Assembly (NCBI GenBank): GCA_964551295.1
Contig: CAZKDJ010000150.1
Span: 1 to 10,335, forward strand
Length of the DNA stretch: 10,335 bases
Direction of reading: 5' to 3'
Origin: JAFGED01 sp964551295
GTDB lineage: Bacteria > Chloroflexota > Anaerolineae > B4-G1
The position numbers and the translations under genes were made by a program. The notes under the pieces were generated by a model. That model was not told the DNA's origin. It saw nothing but the letters and a program-made list of their open reading frames with translations, and searched no databases. This document shows, one piece after another, positions 1-8,224 of the stretch; positions within the stretch are counted from its first letter, which is position 1, and each line of letters starts with the position of its first letter.

Positions 1-34
1 GCCCTCCAAGCAAGTTCGCTATCAAAGCTGGTTC

Positions 35-2881
35 TCATTGGTTGGTCGTATCGGCGAGAGGTAGGTAGATGGTAAAGGTGGTGCCTGCGTCTACTTTGCT
101 TTCCACAGCTACCAGGCCTCCATGTAGCTCCACGATGTCTTTTACAATCGCCAGTCCCAAGCCCGTTCCAGATACCTGCATAGTCCGTGGTCGTTCTCCT
201 CTGAAGAATCGCTCAAAAATGTGAGGCAGCTCTTCTTCTGGGATGCCCATTCCTGTATCCTCCACCGTCACTGTGGCCCACGTACATCCTTCAGCTTCTT
301 TCTCGCTGGTAGAGATGACGACTTTTCCTCCCCTTGGTGTATACTGGATTGCATTGGACACCACGTTGGTCAACACCTGCGTCATTCTATCCGGGTCTAC
401 CAACACCACCGGCCCTGGCTCCGTCGGTCGATGTTCCATGGCCAGTTCCCCTTGTTGGGCCAGCGGTTGGTGGTTAGCAAAGACCGCTTCAGTTAATTCG
501 TTGAGAGGGGTTGGGCGGGGCGTTATCTCCAGGCGCCCAGCTTCGATGCGCGATATCTGCAGGATTTCTTCCACTAGCCGTGCCTGCCGGTCAGCTTCCT
601 GTGCCAGCGCATCCAAGTATTCTTCCCACTTGTCCATCGATGATTTTTGCATCAGTGCTGCGTACAACTTGATGGTCGTGATGGGGGTTCGCAGCTCGTG
701 AGAGACGTTGGAGACGAACTGCGATTTCATTCGATCGAGGGCTTTCATGTGGCTGACGTCGTGGACCATGACGAGTGCTGCCACTTCCTCGGTCTCTGTG
801 ATCGGTGCGGCTTGCAACTCTAGGTCCAGACCGGCGAGTTCCAGCACTTTTTCTGGGCGCTCGGCAGCTCGTGCTGCCAGGCTGTGTATCGCTTCTCTCA
901 ACTCGGCGGCGTCTTCCGGCGAGAGGGTATGGTTGAGCCACGAGTCGGCGATGGGGTTAGCTCGGACGATCTCTCCTTGGCTGTCGGTGACGATGATGCC
1001 ATCGGAGGAGCTATGGAGTACCGCTTCCAACTGACCGTATTGAGCTTGGATCTGGGCGGTGCGTTCCTGTACACGTTTTTCCAACTGTTCAGTGTGGTTG
1101 CGCAGTTGCTGGTATAATCGCGAGTTCTCTATAGCGATGGCGGCTTGATTGGCGAAAGCTTGCAGCCGTTGGCCGTCATCGGTGCTAAATAGATCCGCTC
1201 GGATGCCGTTCACGTTAAGGAAGCCTACCGTTATGCCTCCCAGCTTTATCGGTGCGCCGATGTAGGAGAGTTGCAGCCTTTGTTTGCCGAGTACTACCCA
1301 GTTGGGATCTTGCGTGGTGTCCGTGATGATGATGGCCTCTCCAGTCTGCATCATCTTTCGCAAATTGGGGATATCGTTGATTAGGTATTCGGTTCTAGTT
1401 CCGTAGCCCTTCTCTGGCAAGCGTTCGTAGCCGCGCTTGCGGACGATCTGGGCCTTGCCCTCGTCTGTTGCCAACATGATGTTGAACGCATCGCCTGGCA
1501 CGACGCGTTCTACTTGCTCCAGAATGCGGTCGAGAACCTCGTCGGTCTCCAGAGAGCTGCCGACGAAGGCGGATGCTTCCTGCAGGGCCTCGGCCAACTC
1601 CCGTTGCTCCCGCTCGGCTTGGAGCAGGTGTAGCCTTTCTATGGCTGCTCCAAGTTGCTGCCCAATGGCTTCTACCATGGCGACCTCGTCTGCAGCCCAG
1701 GTGCGGGGAGCGAGGGAGAGCACGGCCAGTCCACCGATCTGGCGTTCTTCGAACTGGATGGGTATGGCCAGGGAGGCATGGATGTCAAAACTGATTAGGA
1801 GTGGAGCGAGGGCCGATAGCGGATCGTCGGCCGTCATCTGTTGCCAATCCTCTACGATCACGCGCTCGTTGACTGCGATGCCAGCAGCCAGGATTTCGTG
1901 AAGGTTTGCCTGGTTTACCTCTTGACGGATGCCCCGGATGGCATACTGGCCTGAGTGCCAGATGGCGCCCGTTTTCAGGTCTAGGGCCTGAAGCGTGTGC
2001 TCTAGCGCAGTTTCCAACAAGTCGGAGAGGGCCAGCGCGCCAGCGGCGGCAGCGATCACGGCGTTGAGGGCTTCGAGTTGAACAGCGCGACGACGGATTT
2101 CTTCATCTGCCTGTTTGCGCTCGGTGATGTCCAAAAGATTGATTAGGCGATATTTGAATTCTCCATCGCTCGTGACCGGCGCCGCGTCGATCTCGACCCA
2201 GAACGGTCTTCCATCCTTCCTTTGAAAGCACTTTTCGAGTTTGTGCGTTTCTTGTTGCAGGCGCTTTTCCAAAAGTTGGCTCTCTGGGTCCCACGTTTCT
2301 TCAGGCCACCAGGGATAGGGGGCTGTCCGGCCAATCATTTCTTCGGCGGAGAAACCGGTCAGTCGTTCCATCGCGGGATTTGCGTACCTGATTGAGGTAT
2401 CTGGGTTGATCACGACGATTGGATGGGGCGAGTTGCCCAGCAGGCTGGAGCTGAATTGCAGGCTCTCTCGCAATGCTTCTTCTGTGCGCTTACGTTCGAT
2501 GGCATACCGGATGGTGCGTGTCAGTAGATCGCTGTCTATCTTTCCCTTGACCAGGTAATCCTGGGCCCCTTCTCGCACAGCCTGAATCGCCAGTTGCGCG
2601 TCATCGAGACCAGAGAGCACGATGATGGGGACGTGCGGGGCTTGACCATACACTTGGGTGAACGTGGCGAGCCCTTGGCTGTCTGGCAGCGAGAGATCCA
2701 GTAGGATTGCATCGATGCCTCCCCCTGCCAGGCGTTCCAGCCCAGTTGAGAGCCGATTGACCCACTCCAGTTCAAAGGACGCATGTTTTACCTCGACCAG
2801 TCTCTCCCGCAGCAGACGGGCGTCTCCGGGATTATCTTCGATTAACAGGATTTTGAAGCAGTTAATGCTCATTTCACGCAT
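35..2881 (-). CDS. Receiver-first hybrid sensor histidine kinase (REC-PAS-GAF-GAF-PAS-HisKA-HATPase)
   Basis: A cytoplasmic signalling protein of about 948 residues with no membrane segment. Numbering from the ATG at 2881, an N-terminal receiver domain spans about 10-125, with acidic pair E15/D16, phospho-acceptor D62 in LLDLSLPD, S90 and K112. A PAS domain follows (about 142-258), then two GAF domains (about 265-420 and 428-590), a short coiled coil, a second PAS (about 612-710), HisKA with phospho-His H728 in SHELRTP, and an HATPase domain with N-box N843, the DTGMG box near 875 and GTGLGLA near 905. The start is ambiguous: TTG at 2887, ATG at 2881 and ATG at 2872 are all in frame, and I prefer 2881. 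It begins 10 bases after the upstream kinase stop, so the two are very likely co-transcribed. A receiver at the N-terminus suggests that the partner kinase phosphorylates D62 and gates this kinase; that is inference. The ligands of the GAF and PAS domains are unknown. Confidence 0.93.
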   Translation of the reverse strand: MREMSINCFKILLIEDNPGDARLLRERLVEVKHASFELEWVNRLSTGLERLAGGGIDAILLDLSLPDSQGLATFTQVYGQAPHVPIIVLSGLDDAQLAIQAVREGAQDYLVKGKIDSDLLTRTIRYAIERKRTEEALRESLQFSSSLLGNSPHPIVVINPDTSIRYANPAMERLTGFSAEEMIGRTAPYPWWPEETWDPESQLLEKRLQQETHKLEKCFQRKDGRPFWVEIDAAPVTSDGEFKYRLINLLDITERKQADEEIRRRAVQLEALNAVIAAAAGALALSDLLETALEHTLQALDLKTGAIWHSGQYAIRGIRQEVNQANLHEILAAGIAVNERVIVEDWQQMTADDPLSALAPLLISFDIHASLAIPIQFEERQIGGLAVLSLAPRTWAADEVAMVEAIGQQLGAAIERLHLLQAEREQRELAEALQEASAFVGSSLETDEVLDRILEQVERVVPGDAFNIMLATDEGKAQIVRKRGYERLPEKGYGTRTEYLINDIPNLRKMMQTGEAIIITDTTQDPNWVVLGKQRLQLSYIGAPIKLGGITVGFLNVNGIRADLFSTDDGQRLQAFANQAAIAIENSRLYQQLRNHTEQLEKRVQERTAQIQAQYGQLEAVLHSSSDGIIVTDSQGEIVRANPIADSWLNHTLSPEDAAELREAIHSLAARAAERPEKVLELAGLDLELQAAPITETEEVAALVMVHDVSHMKALDRMKSQFVSNVSHELRTPITTIKLYAALMQKSSMDKWEEYLDALAQEADRQARLVEEILQISRIEAGRLEITPRPTPLNELTEAVFANHQPLAQQGELAMEHRPTEPGPVVLVDPDRMTQVLTNVVSNAIQYTPRGGKVVISTSEKEAEGCTWATVTVEDTGMGIPEEELPHIFERFFRGERPRTMQVSGTGLGLAIVKDIVELHGGLVAVESKVDAGTTFTIYLPLADTTNQ

Positions 2882-2891
2882 TCCCAATCTC

Positions 2892-5345
2892 TCAGGCTGG
2901 GACCGTAAAGTAGAATGTGGATCCTGCTCCTGGCTTTGACGTCACCCAAATACGTCCGCCGTGGCGCTCGGCGATTTTTTTGCACACGGCGAGGCCGATG
3001 CCGGTGCCGGGGTATTCCTCCCGTGTGTGCAGACGCTGAAAGATCAAAAATATGCGTTCGCTGTGTTCAGGAGCAATGCCGATGCCGTTGTCACGCACAG
3101 AGAAGCGCCATGTATCTTCCTGGCGTTCGGCCGAGATGTGAATGCAGGGCGGGGCATCCGGCTTGTGGAACTTGATGGCATTGCTGATGAGATTCTGGAA
3201 TACTTGCGTCAGTTGCGTGGCGTCGACCTCTACGGTGGGAAGATCATCGCAGGTAATGGTTGCCTCGCTTTCCTCGATAGCGATGCTTAGGTTAGAGAGC
3301 GCGTGGTTCAGTACCTCGGAGCAGTCAGTCGGCTCAAATGGCTTGGCGTGGGTGCTGACACGTGAATATGTCAGCAGGTCGTTGATCAGCATGCGCATGC
3401 GGGTCGCTCCATCCACAGCGTAGGTGATAAAATCGTCAGCGTCCTGATCGAGTTTGTCTTTGTAGCGCCGCTCCAAAAGCTGCAGATAACTCGTCACCAT
3501 GCGCAGAGGCTCTTGTAGGTCGTGTGAGGCGATGTAGGCGAACTGCTCCAGCTCTCTGTTGCTTCGTTCCAGTTCGGTGGCATAGTGCTCCAGCTTTTTC
3601 TCTGCTCGCTGCCGATCGGTTAGCTCCTGCTGAAGCTCCTCGTAAAGTCGTGCGTTTTCGATCGCGATGGCGATCTGATCGGCCAGAGTCTCGATCACTA
3701 TCACGTCGTTGTCATCGAAAGCGTTGCACTGGGGGCTCTGTACATCGAGGACGCCTACGATTTCCCCCGCCACCCGCAACGGCACGCTCAGTTCAGATCC
3801 GTTCGGCAAGATGCCGGGGTAGAGGTTGACGTAGCGTGGTTCGGCGTTCACGTCGTTGGCCAGCAAGGTCTCACCGTGCAGGCCTGCCCAACCGACCATG
3901 CCCTGGCCCAGCTTCAGCCGGTGGTCGGGTGGGTAAAGGTGAGCGAAAGAGCCAGCCTTGGTCCGCATCACCAGTTCATCGTGATCGCTGTTCATTGTGA
4001 AGATGGCCGCGTGATGATAGCCAAAGCTTTCTTGAACCAATTGGGTTGCCTTGTCCAAGAGATTGTCCAGGTCAAGCACGGCGGCGATTTTGTTCCCGAT
4101 GACGTTGAGCAGGGATAGCTGTGCAGTTCGTTGCCACAGCATCTCCTCCGCGCGCTTGATATCGGTGATGTCTTCTCCTGAACTGAGGATGCCGCTGATG
4201 TTTCCCAGCTCGTCTCTGAATATCGTGTTGTGCCAGGCGATGATTCTTTCCTGGCCGTCCTTGGTCAAAATGGGATTCTCAAGGTATTCGACCGGCTCGA
4301 CTTCCCCGGCCAGCAGTGTCTGCAGGACGGTTTCCAGGTCTTGCCGCACGTTGGGGGGCACAAAATGTTCCGTCCATCTTTTGCCGATGACCTGCTCCTG
4401 TTCGTATCCGAGAAGCTCACACCCTTTCTGATTGATGACGGAAATCGTTCCATCCGTTTCGATGACCAGGAAAATAATCCCTGCCGTATCGAGATACTTT
4501 TTCGTTTTATCTCTCTCCGCTCGCAGCGTGTCCTCTGCCCGCTTGCGCTCGATGGCGGTGGCCAGTTGCCCGGCAAAGATGTTGGCCCGTTCCATCTCCA
4601 GTTCCGTGAAGGGTTCGTCGCGGGAGAAATCTATGAGCCCGATGGGTTTGTCGGCTAGAACCAGGGGCACCGCCATCACAGACCGGATGTTTAGCGATTC
4701 GATGACCTGTGGAACGAGATTCCGCCACGCCTCACCGTCTGTGCACTCGGCCGTCAATGTCTGTATGGTCTCTGGGTCATTGGTAATCTGTGGCTTGCCC
4801 ATGTGTAGCGTTTGGGCATACCAGCTTCTAGGTCGCAGGGGAATGCTCATCAGTGGTATCTGCTCCCCGATGAGTTTCTCAACCCGTTCTCTCACTGCCT
4901 GGGACAGGGGATGCTTTTGCATGACCAGATGATCGCCATCGTCGCTGATGAGATAGACGGTTGTCCAATGGCAGCGGAAGATGTGCTTGCTTTCCTGTGA
5001 AAAGATATTCACTGCTTCCAGGAAATTTCTCTTGCGAATGGCATCGTTCAATCGATTGATCAGCGCCAGGTCCTCCGCTCGCTGCTGGATATCCTTACTC
5101 ATCCGTTCGCGCTTGCCCAGGTTGACGTGCAAATAGATGACCACGGCGACCAAGGCGCAGGTGGAAAGCAGACGCACCCAGAATTCAAGAGGCGAGGGGA
5201 AAATGTGGCCGACCAGGTCCCTATCGCTGGCCACAATGGTGTCCACAGCGGATTGGAGCAGCCAAAAGAACAAACCGAGCACGACTCCAATCCAGACTAG
5301 CCTGCCCATATTCGTCCGGTTAGTTTCTTTGGCCTTGGCGCTCAT
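2892..5345 (-). CDS. Membrane-anchored sensor histidine kinase (2 TM-GAF-PAS-GAF-HisKA-HATPase)
   Basis: An 817-residue inner-membrane sensor kinase. Two hydrophobic segments (about 14-36 and 54-74) flank a short loop, so most sensing must be cytoplasmic. Then come a GAF-like domain (about 95-268), a PAS domain (about 280-400), a second GAF (about 408-568) and a short coiled coil. The dimerisation domain has phospho-His H608 in SHDLQEP, the variant common in phytochrome-like and PAS/GAF kinases. The ATPase domain shows N722, the DNGIG box at 752-756 and GTGIGLA at 780-786. I chose the ATG at 5345 over the longer frame opening at 5432: it has a purine-rich Shine-Dalgarno (GGGGAAGAG) just upstream, and the extra 29 codons overlap a candidate promoter and lack sensible sequence. 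The next kinase starts 10 bases past this stop, which suggests a two-gene operon and phosphotransfer to its receiver. The signal sensed is not evident. Confidence 0.93.
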   Translation of the reverse strand: MSAKAKETNRTNMGRLVWIGVVLGLFFWLLQSAVDTIVASDRDLVGHIFPSPLEFWVRLLSTCALVAVVIYLHVNLGKRERMSKDIQQRAEDLALINRLNDAIRKRNFLEAVNIFSQESKHIFRCHWTTVYLISDDGDHLVMQKHPLSQAVRERVEKLIGEQIPLMSIPLRPRSWYAQTLHMGKPQITNDPETIQTLTAECTDGEAWRNLVPQVIESLNIRSVMAVPLVLADKPIGLIDFSRDEPFTELEMERANIFAGQLATAIERKRAEDTLRAERDKTKKYLDTAGIIFLVIETDGTISVINQKGCELLGYEQEQVIGKRWTEHFVPPNVRQDLETVLQTLLAGEVEPVEYLENPILTKDGQERIIAWHNTIFRDELGNISGILSSGEDITDIKRAEEMLWQRTAQLSLLNVIGNKIAAVLDLDNLLDKATQLVQESFGYHHAAIFTMNSDHDELVMRTKAGSFAHLYPPDHRLKLGQGMVGWAGLHGETLLANDVNAEPRYVNLYPGILPNGSELSVPLRVAGEIVGVLDVQSPQCNAFDDNDVIVIETLADQIAIAIENARLYEELQQELTDRQRAEKKLEHYATELERSNRELEQFAYIASHDLQEPLRMVTSYLQLLERRYKDKLDQDADDFITYAVDGATRMRMLINDLLTYSRVSTHAKPFEPTDCSEVLNHALSNLSIAIEESEATITCDDLPTVEVDATQLTQVFQNLISNAIKFHKPDAPPCIHISAERQEDTWRFSVRDNGIGIAPEHSERIFLIFQRLHTREEYPGTGIGLAVCKKIAERHGGRIWVTSKPGAGSTFYFTVPA

Positions 5346-5384
5346 CTCTCTTCCCCTGATAGTGGGCTGGGGCGATTCTTGCAA

Positions 5385-5397
5385 GCACTGACAGTGC
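5385..5397. promoter_or_regulatory. Candidate operator palindrome in the kinase operon leader
   Basis: GCACTG and CAGTGC form a perfect 6+6 palindrome around a single central base. It lies immediately downstream of the candidate -10 box at 5404-5409, about where transcription would begin, a position where a bound regulator would block initiation. No cognate regulator is encoded in the window, and a chance palindrome of this size is possible. Confidence 0.35.
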
Positions 5398-5403
5398 ATT
5401 GTT

Positions 5404-5432
5404 AGTGTAGCATCTCCTCTCCTGTAGCGCAA
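5404..5432 (-). promoter_or_regulatory. Candidate sigma70-type extended -10 promoter for the two-kinase operon
   Basis: On the minus strand, TTGCGC (5432-5427) and TACACT (5409-5404) are separated by 17 bases, and the -10 box is preceded by TGC, giving the extended -10 form (TGnTAnAcT-like). The -35 match is only 3 of 6, as often tolerated with an extended -10. The position suits a leader of about 50 bases before the ATG at 5345, and supports that start over the one at 5432. Confidence 0.5.
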
Positions 5433-5456
5433 GTCCCGCTTCCGGAGAAGCGGGAC
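5433..5456 (-). terminator. Perfect 10-bp hairpin after the SDR gene
   Basis: GTCCCGCTTC and GAAGCGGGAC form a perfect 10-bp stem with a 4-base loop, 28 bases past the SDR stop. There is no T-run behind it, so it is not a textbook intrinsic terminator. It sits between the SDR gene and the kinase promoter, touching the -35 box, and may stabilise the upstream mRNA end, attenuate read-through, or be a dispersed repeat copy. Confidence 0.45.
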
Positions 5457-5484
5457 GGGGAAACGCTAATGATCGGAGGTTGGG

Positions 5485-6195
5485 CTAGACCGCGCCGTAG
5501 ATGGGGATACGTGCGCCATTGATGGCGGCAGCATCGCCCGAGCAGAGGAATTGCATCGTTGCGGCGATGCGCTCCGGCTCCACCCACTTGGCTGGATCGG
5601 CCTTGGGCATGAATTTGCGGTTTTCGGGAGTGTCGATGATACTGGGCAGGATCACGTTGGCCGTCACGCCACTGCCCTTGACCTCGGCGGCGATGACCTC
5701 GGTCAGGGTGATCAGCCCCATCTTGGAGGCGGCGTAAGCGGCTTGCTTGGCACGGGGTTCGACCGCCGTCTTGGAGCTGACGTGGACGATGCGGCCCCAG
5801 CCGGCCTCGCGCATGCCGGGGAGCACCGCCCGCGAAAGGAGGAACGCAGCACGTAGGTTGAGCGTCAGCATGTGATCCCAGTCCTCTACGGGGGTCTCGT
5901 TCACCGACTTGCCGCCGCTCCATCCGCCGGCGATGTTCAGCAGTACGTCGACCTGTCCGAAGCGATCCGCGATGGTCGCCACGAGGTTTTCGACGCCGTC
6001 GGCTTGGGTGATGTCGGCCGCTACAGTGAGCGTGCGCTCCGCGGGCAGGTCGATCTCGGCTGCCAGCCGCTCCAGCTTTTTCTCAGATCGGGCCGTCAGC
6101 GCCAAGCGGCCCTGCGTTTGGGCAAACGTGCGCGCCACGACGGTGCCTAGCGCACCGGTCGCGCCGGTGATGAGGATGACTTTATCTTGTAGCAT
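5485..6195 (-). CDS. SDR-family NAD(P)-dependent oxidoreductase
   Basis: A 236-residue classical short-chain dehydrogenase/reductase, close to the usual ~250 length. It shows the Rossmann cofactor motif TGATGALG (10-17), the N-x-A-G-type motif NIAGG (87-91), and the catalytic tetrad N113, S141, Y154 and K158 in YAASK. The acidic residue that usually marks NAD preference at the end of strand 2 is absent; T34-A35-R36 there suggests NADPH, as inference. The start at 6195 has AAGGAA only about 2-3 bases upstream, a short spacing. It begins 45 bases after the flavodiiron protein gene, with a hairpin repeat in the gap. The substrate cannot be told from sequence; the family reduces or oxidises carbonyl and alcohol groups, sometimes in lipid synthesis. 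A role in oxidative stress is suggested only by position. Confidence 0.9.
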   Translation of the reverse strand: MLQDKVILITGATGALGTVVARTFAQTQGRLALTARSEKKLERLAAEIDLPAERTLTVAADITQADGVENLVATIADRFGQVDVLLNIAGGWSGGKSVNETPVEDWDHMLTLNLRAAFLLSRAVLPGMREAGWGRIVHVSSKTAVEPRAKQAAYAASKMGLITLTEVIAAEVKGSGVTANVILPSIIDTPENRKFMPKADPAKWVEPERIAATMQFLCSGDAAAINGARIPIYGAV

Positions 6196-6215
6196 GTTCC
6201 TTCTTGTGGAAAGAC

Positions 6216-6263
6216 AAGGTGACAGGGTGATGTCTCCTTGTCATCCTGTCTCCCTGTCACCTT
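6216..6263. repeat. Inverted repeat overlapping the 3' end of the flavodiiron gene
   Basis: AAGGTGACAGGG (6216-6227) and its exact reverse complement (6252-6263) form a 12-bp stem around 24 bases that repeat the same GTGACAGG-like words in degenerate form. The right arm codes for the last residues of the flavodiiron protein and the loop supplies its TGA at 6241-6243. This looks like a small REP-like dispersed element that landed at the gene's end; its hairpin could also act as an mRNA 3' stabiliser between the flavodiiron and SDR genes. Confidence 0.65.
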
Positions 6264-7452
6264 TGATCAGCCGGGCAAACTGTGCGCCCAATGCCTCGCC
6301 GTGCTTCAGATCCTCCTCCGTCGGGCTGCCGACGAACTCGAAGGAATCGGTCAGCTCCCACTTGAGTGGTTCGATCAGGCTCTCAAAGCGCCGCTGCGCC
6401 CCGCCGCTCCACCCGTAGCTGCCAAAGCGGGCCACCTTCTTGTTCTGGATCTTTTTGACGGCGGCCATCTCCAGCACCTGGACCATGGGCGGGAAGAGGG
6501 AGCCCTCGTAGGTGGGCGCGCCCACGATCACCCCTCGCTGCGTCCACAGCGAGGGCAGGATGTAGCTGACGTGGGTGTGTGTGACGTCAAAGATAGAGAC
6601 TGGCACGCCTTCTTCCGAAATGCCCTGGGCTACTGCGTTCATCATCTTTTCGGTATTGCCGTACATAGAGCCGTAGACCAGCGTGACGCCGACCTCCGTG
6701 GAGCCGGTGGCGTACTCGGCCCACTTTTTATACAGCGTCACGATTTGCCCGGGGTTCTTGCGCCAGATCAGCCCGTGCGAGGGGGCGACCACAGAGACGG
6801 GCACGTCCGCCAGTTTGTCGATCGCCTTCAGGACGGGCCGGCTGAACACGGCCACGATGTTGACGTAATAACGCAGCGCCTCCCGCTCGTAGAAGGCGGG
6901 ATCGGTGCATTCGTCGTCAAAGATCGCTCCGCGCAGCGCCCCGTAACTGCCAAAGGCGTCGCAGGAGAACAGGATCTGCTCGCCGGTCTCGTACGTCATC
7001 ATCGTCTCGGGCCAGTGGACGAAGGGGGTGTAGACGAACTTGAGCGTGTGCTGTCCCAGGGATAGGGTCTCGCCATCCTGGACGACCTGCACCCCTTCGG
7101 TGATGCCATAGAACGATTCGAGCATGGCGCGGGTCTTTTCGGTGCCCAGGATGGTGACCTGCGGCGCGATTCGTCGCAGGGTGGTCAAGACCCCGGAGTG
7201 ATCCGGCTCCATGTGGTTGACGACCACATAGTCCAGATTGGAGATGTCGATGATTTGGTCAATCTGGCCAAAGAATTCGTCTGTCTTGAGCGCCTTGGCC
7301 AGATCGATGATGGCCTTTTTCTCGTCGTCGATCAGATAGGCGTTGTACGAGACTCCCTCCTGAGTGATGGGCCACAGTCCCTCGAATAGGTCGGTTGTGC
7401 GGTCGTTGACGCCGATCCAGTGAATGTTGGGTTTGATTTCTATAGGAGGCAT
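6241..7452 (-). CDS. fprA: FprA-family A-type flavodiiron protein (O2/NO reductase)
   Basis: A 403-residue flavodiiron protein, which reduces O2 to water and/or NO to N2O in the cytoplasm, normally fed by rubredoxin. The N-terminal metallo-beta-lactamase-like domain (about 1-250) carries the complete diiron ligand set: H80, E82 and D84 in HMEPDH, then H146, D165 and H226. The C-terminal flavodoxin domain (about 254-395) opens with the FMN phosphate-binding loop YGSMYGNTEKM (260-270). It is class A: no C-terminal rubredoxin or flavin-reductase extension follows. The ATG at 7452 has only a weak AGGA-type ribosome site. The last six residues (GDRETG) and the stop lie in an inverted repeat, so the original C-terminus may have been replaced. 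It lies downstream of the rubrerythrin-like gene, separated by a 184-base repeat-filled gap. Whether O2 or NO is preferred cannot be read from sequence; the superoxide reductase context favours O2. Confidence 0.96.
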   Translation of the reverse strand: MPPIEIKPNIHWIGVNDRTTDLFEGLWPITQEGVSYNAYLIDDEKKAIIDLAKALKTDEFFGQIDQIIDISNLDYVVVNHMEPDHSGVLTTLRRIAPQVTILGTEKTRAMLESFYGITEGVQVVQDGETLSLGQHTLKFVYTPFVHWPETMMTYETGEQILFSCDAFGSYGALRGAIFDDECTDPAFYEREALRYYVNIVAVFSRPVLKAIDKLADVPVSVVAPSHGLIWRKNPGQIVTLYKKWAEYATGSTEVGVTLVYGSMYGNTEKMMNAVAQGISEEGVPVSIFDVTHTHVSYILPSLWTQRGVIVGAPTYEGSLFPPMVQVLEMAAVKKIQNKKVARFGSYGWSGGAQRRFESLIEPLKWELTDSFEFVGSPTEEDLKHGEALGAQFARLIKGDRETG

Positions 7453-7494
7453 AAGTTATCCTAACCCGGACAAGCCGGAACCAATAAGGGATTC

Positions 7495-7594
7495 ACCGCA
7501 GAGTGCGGATGCTACGCATCCGGCGAGAACGCCGAGAAATTCTTAAAATCTCTGCGCCCGGGCGGTCTTTGCCTGCCTCGGCGTGCTCTGCGGT
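7495..7594. repeat. MITE-like inverted-repeat element with a nested hairpin
   Basis: This element fills most of the gap between the flavodiiron and rubrerythrin-like genes. Its ends are ACCGCAGAG (7495-7503) and the exact reverse complement (7586-7594). Further in, CGCCGAG (7530-7536) pairs with CTCGGCG (7577-7583). The left arm is longer than the right by about 24 bases, and that excess contains its own hairpin, GGATGC-TAC-GCATCC (7507-7521), as if a second repeat had inserted in the first. No reading frame of note lies inside. Similar CCGCAGAG-ended repeats are, from memory, common in environmental bacterial genomes; copy number here cannot be checked from one window. Confidence 0.6.
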
Positions 7595-7636
7595 TAAAAT
7601 GCTTGCAAAAAGAACAAGAATCCAACTGGTAAGGCA

Positions 7637-8104
7637 CTAAAGCAGGCTCGCCAAGCGACGCGCATGCTTTCGCTCCTCGCCGATGACGCGGGAGACGGTT
7701 TCCTTATCCGCCTCTCCCACCATCTCGCGCAGGTCGTAGAAGAACAGCATCGTGTCCTTCTCAAAGCCCAAGGCGGCGCGCAGGGCGGTCTCCCGGTCCG
7801 TGGCCTTTTCGGCCAGGGCCAGGGCCTTGTCCTCGCCGCTGAACAGCGCGTTATCGAGCGCGGACTGCAAGTAGGCCTGGTACTGGTCATATTCCTCGGC
7901 CGGTAGCTCCGGCGCCGACCCGACCCCGCCCAGCATTTTTTGGAATATCTTGTAATGGATCTGCTCCTGGGCAGCCAGATCCTCGAAGAGCGCCGTGACC
8001 TCGGCGTCGTCGCTCTTTTCGGCGGCGGCTTTATAAAACACCTCGCCGTTCTTTTCGATCTCCAACGCCATCTCGAGCGCTTCTGCAGCAGTGAAAACAG
8101 CCAT
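7637..8104 (-). CDS. Rubrerythrin-like ferritin-family diiron protein, no rubredoxin domain
   Basis: A 155-residue four-helix-bundle protein of the rubrerythrin/ferritin-like superfamily (COG1633-like). Both diiron half-sites are visible: E17 with the E-x6-Y helix pattern and E47-x2-H50 in the first helix pair; E115 and E144-x2-H147 in the second. The C-terminal Cys4 rubredoxin domain of true rubrerythrin is absent, so peroxide reduction would need an external donor. I start it at the ATG at 8104, which follows AAGGAGAG at good spacing; the in-frame extension to 8143 adds 13 unlike residues that cover that ribosome site. Downstream of the small Cys-rich gene and upstream of the flavodiiron gene, it fits peroxide removal or iron sequestration. 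The family also includes proteins of unknown role, so the exact activity is uncertain. Confidence 0.88.
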   Translation of the reverse strand: MAVFTAAEALEMALEIEKNGEVFYKAAAEKSDDAEVTALFEDLAAQEQIHYKIFQKMLGGVGSAPELPAEEYDQYQAYLQSALDNALFSGEDKALALAEKATDRETALRAALGFEKDTMLFFYDLREMVGEADKETVSRVIGEERKHARRLASLL

Positions 8105-8140
8105 TGGTTCATCTCTCCTTATGTTTGTAGGCGTTCGCCG

Positions 8141-8210
8141 CACCCTCCCGCAGGTTGCGACGCGCTTTGGAGTCGCATAGGCGTCGACAGTAACCTGCGG
8201 GAGGAGGGTG
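8141..8210. repeat. Long GC-rich imperfect hairpin repeat
   Basis: CTCCCGCAGGTT (8145-8156) pairs exactly with AACCTGCGGGAG (8192-8203), and the stem continues outward with a 3-base bulge (CACC/GGTG ends at 8141 and 8210). Inside, CGACGC (8158-8163) pairs with GCGTCG (8181-8186). It lies between the Cys-rich gene stop (8225) and the ribosome site of the rubrerythrin-like gene, without a T-run. It may be a dispersed palindromic element and may modulate read-through in the block. Confidence 0.6.
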
Positions 8211-8224
8211 AGCGTTTCTCTTCG

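Noticed and set aside
1..34. Possible terminator after the receiver-first kinase
   Set aside because: Only 34 bases are visible and no hairpin or T-run can be made out.
243..701. Plus-strand open frames opposite the receiver-first kinase (also 1437-1901)
   Set aside because: Ser/Arg-rich translations with no domain features, lying wholly within a well-supported kinase on the other strand.
5346..5432. Upstream 29-codon extension of the membrane kinase
   Set aside because: It overlaps the candidate promoter and a palindrome, has no family-like sequence, and the ATG at 5345 has a better ribosome site.
6238..7065. Long plus-strand open frame (275 codons) opposite the flavodiiron gene
   Set aside because: It is antisense to a gene with all family ligands, its translation is His/Asp/Gly-rich without any recognisable motif, and it arises from GC-biased codon positions.
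8105..8143. Upstream 13-codon extension of the rubrerythrin-like gene
   Set aside because: It would run through the AAGGAGAG ribosome site and part of a hairpin repeat; family N-termini align with the ATG at 8104.
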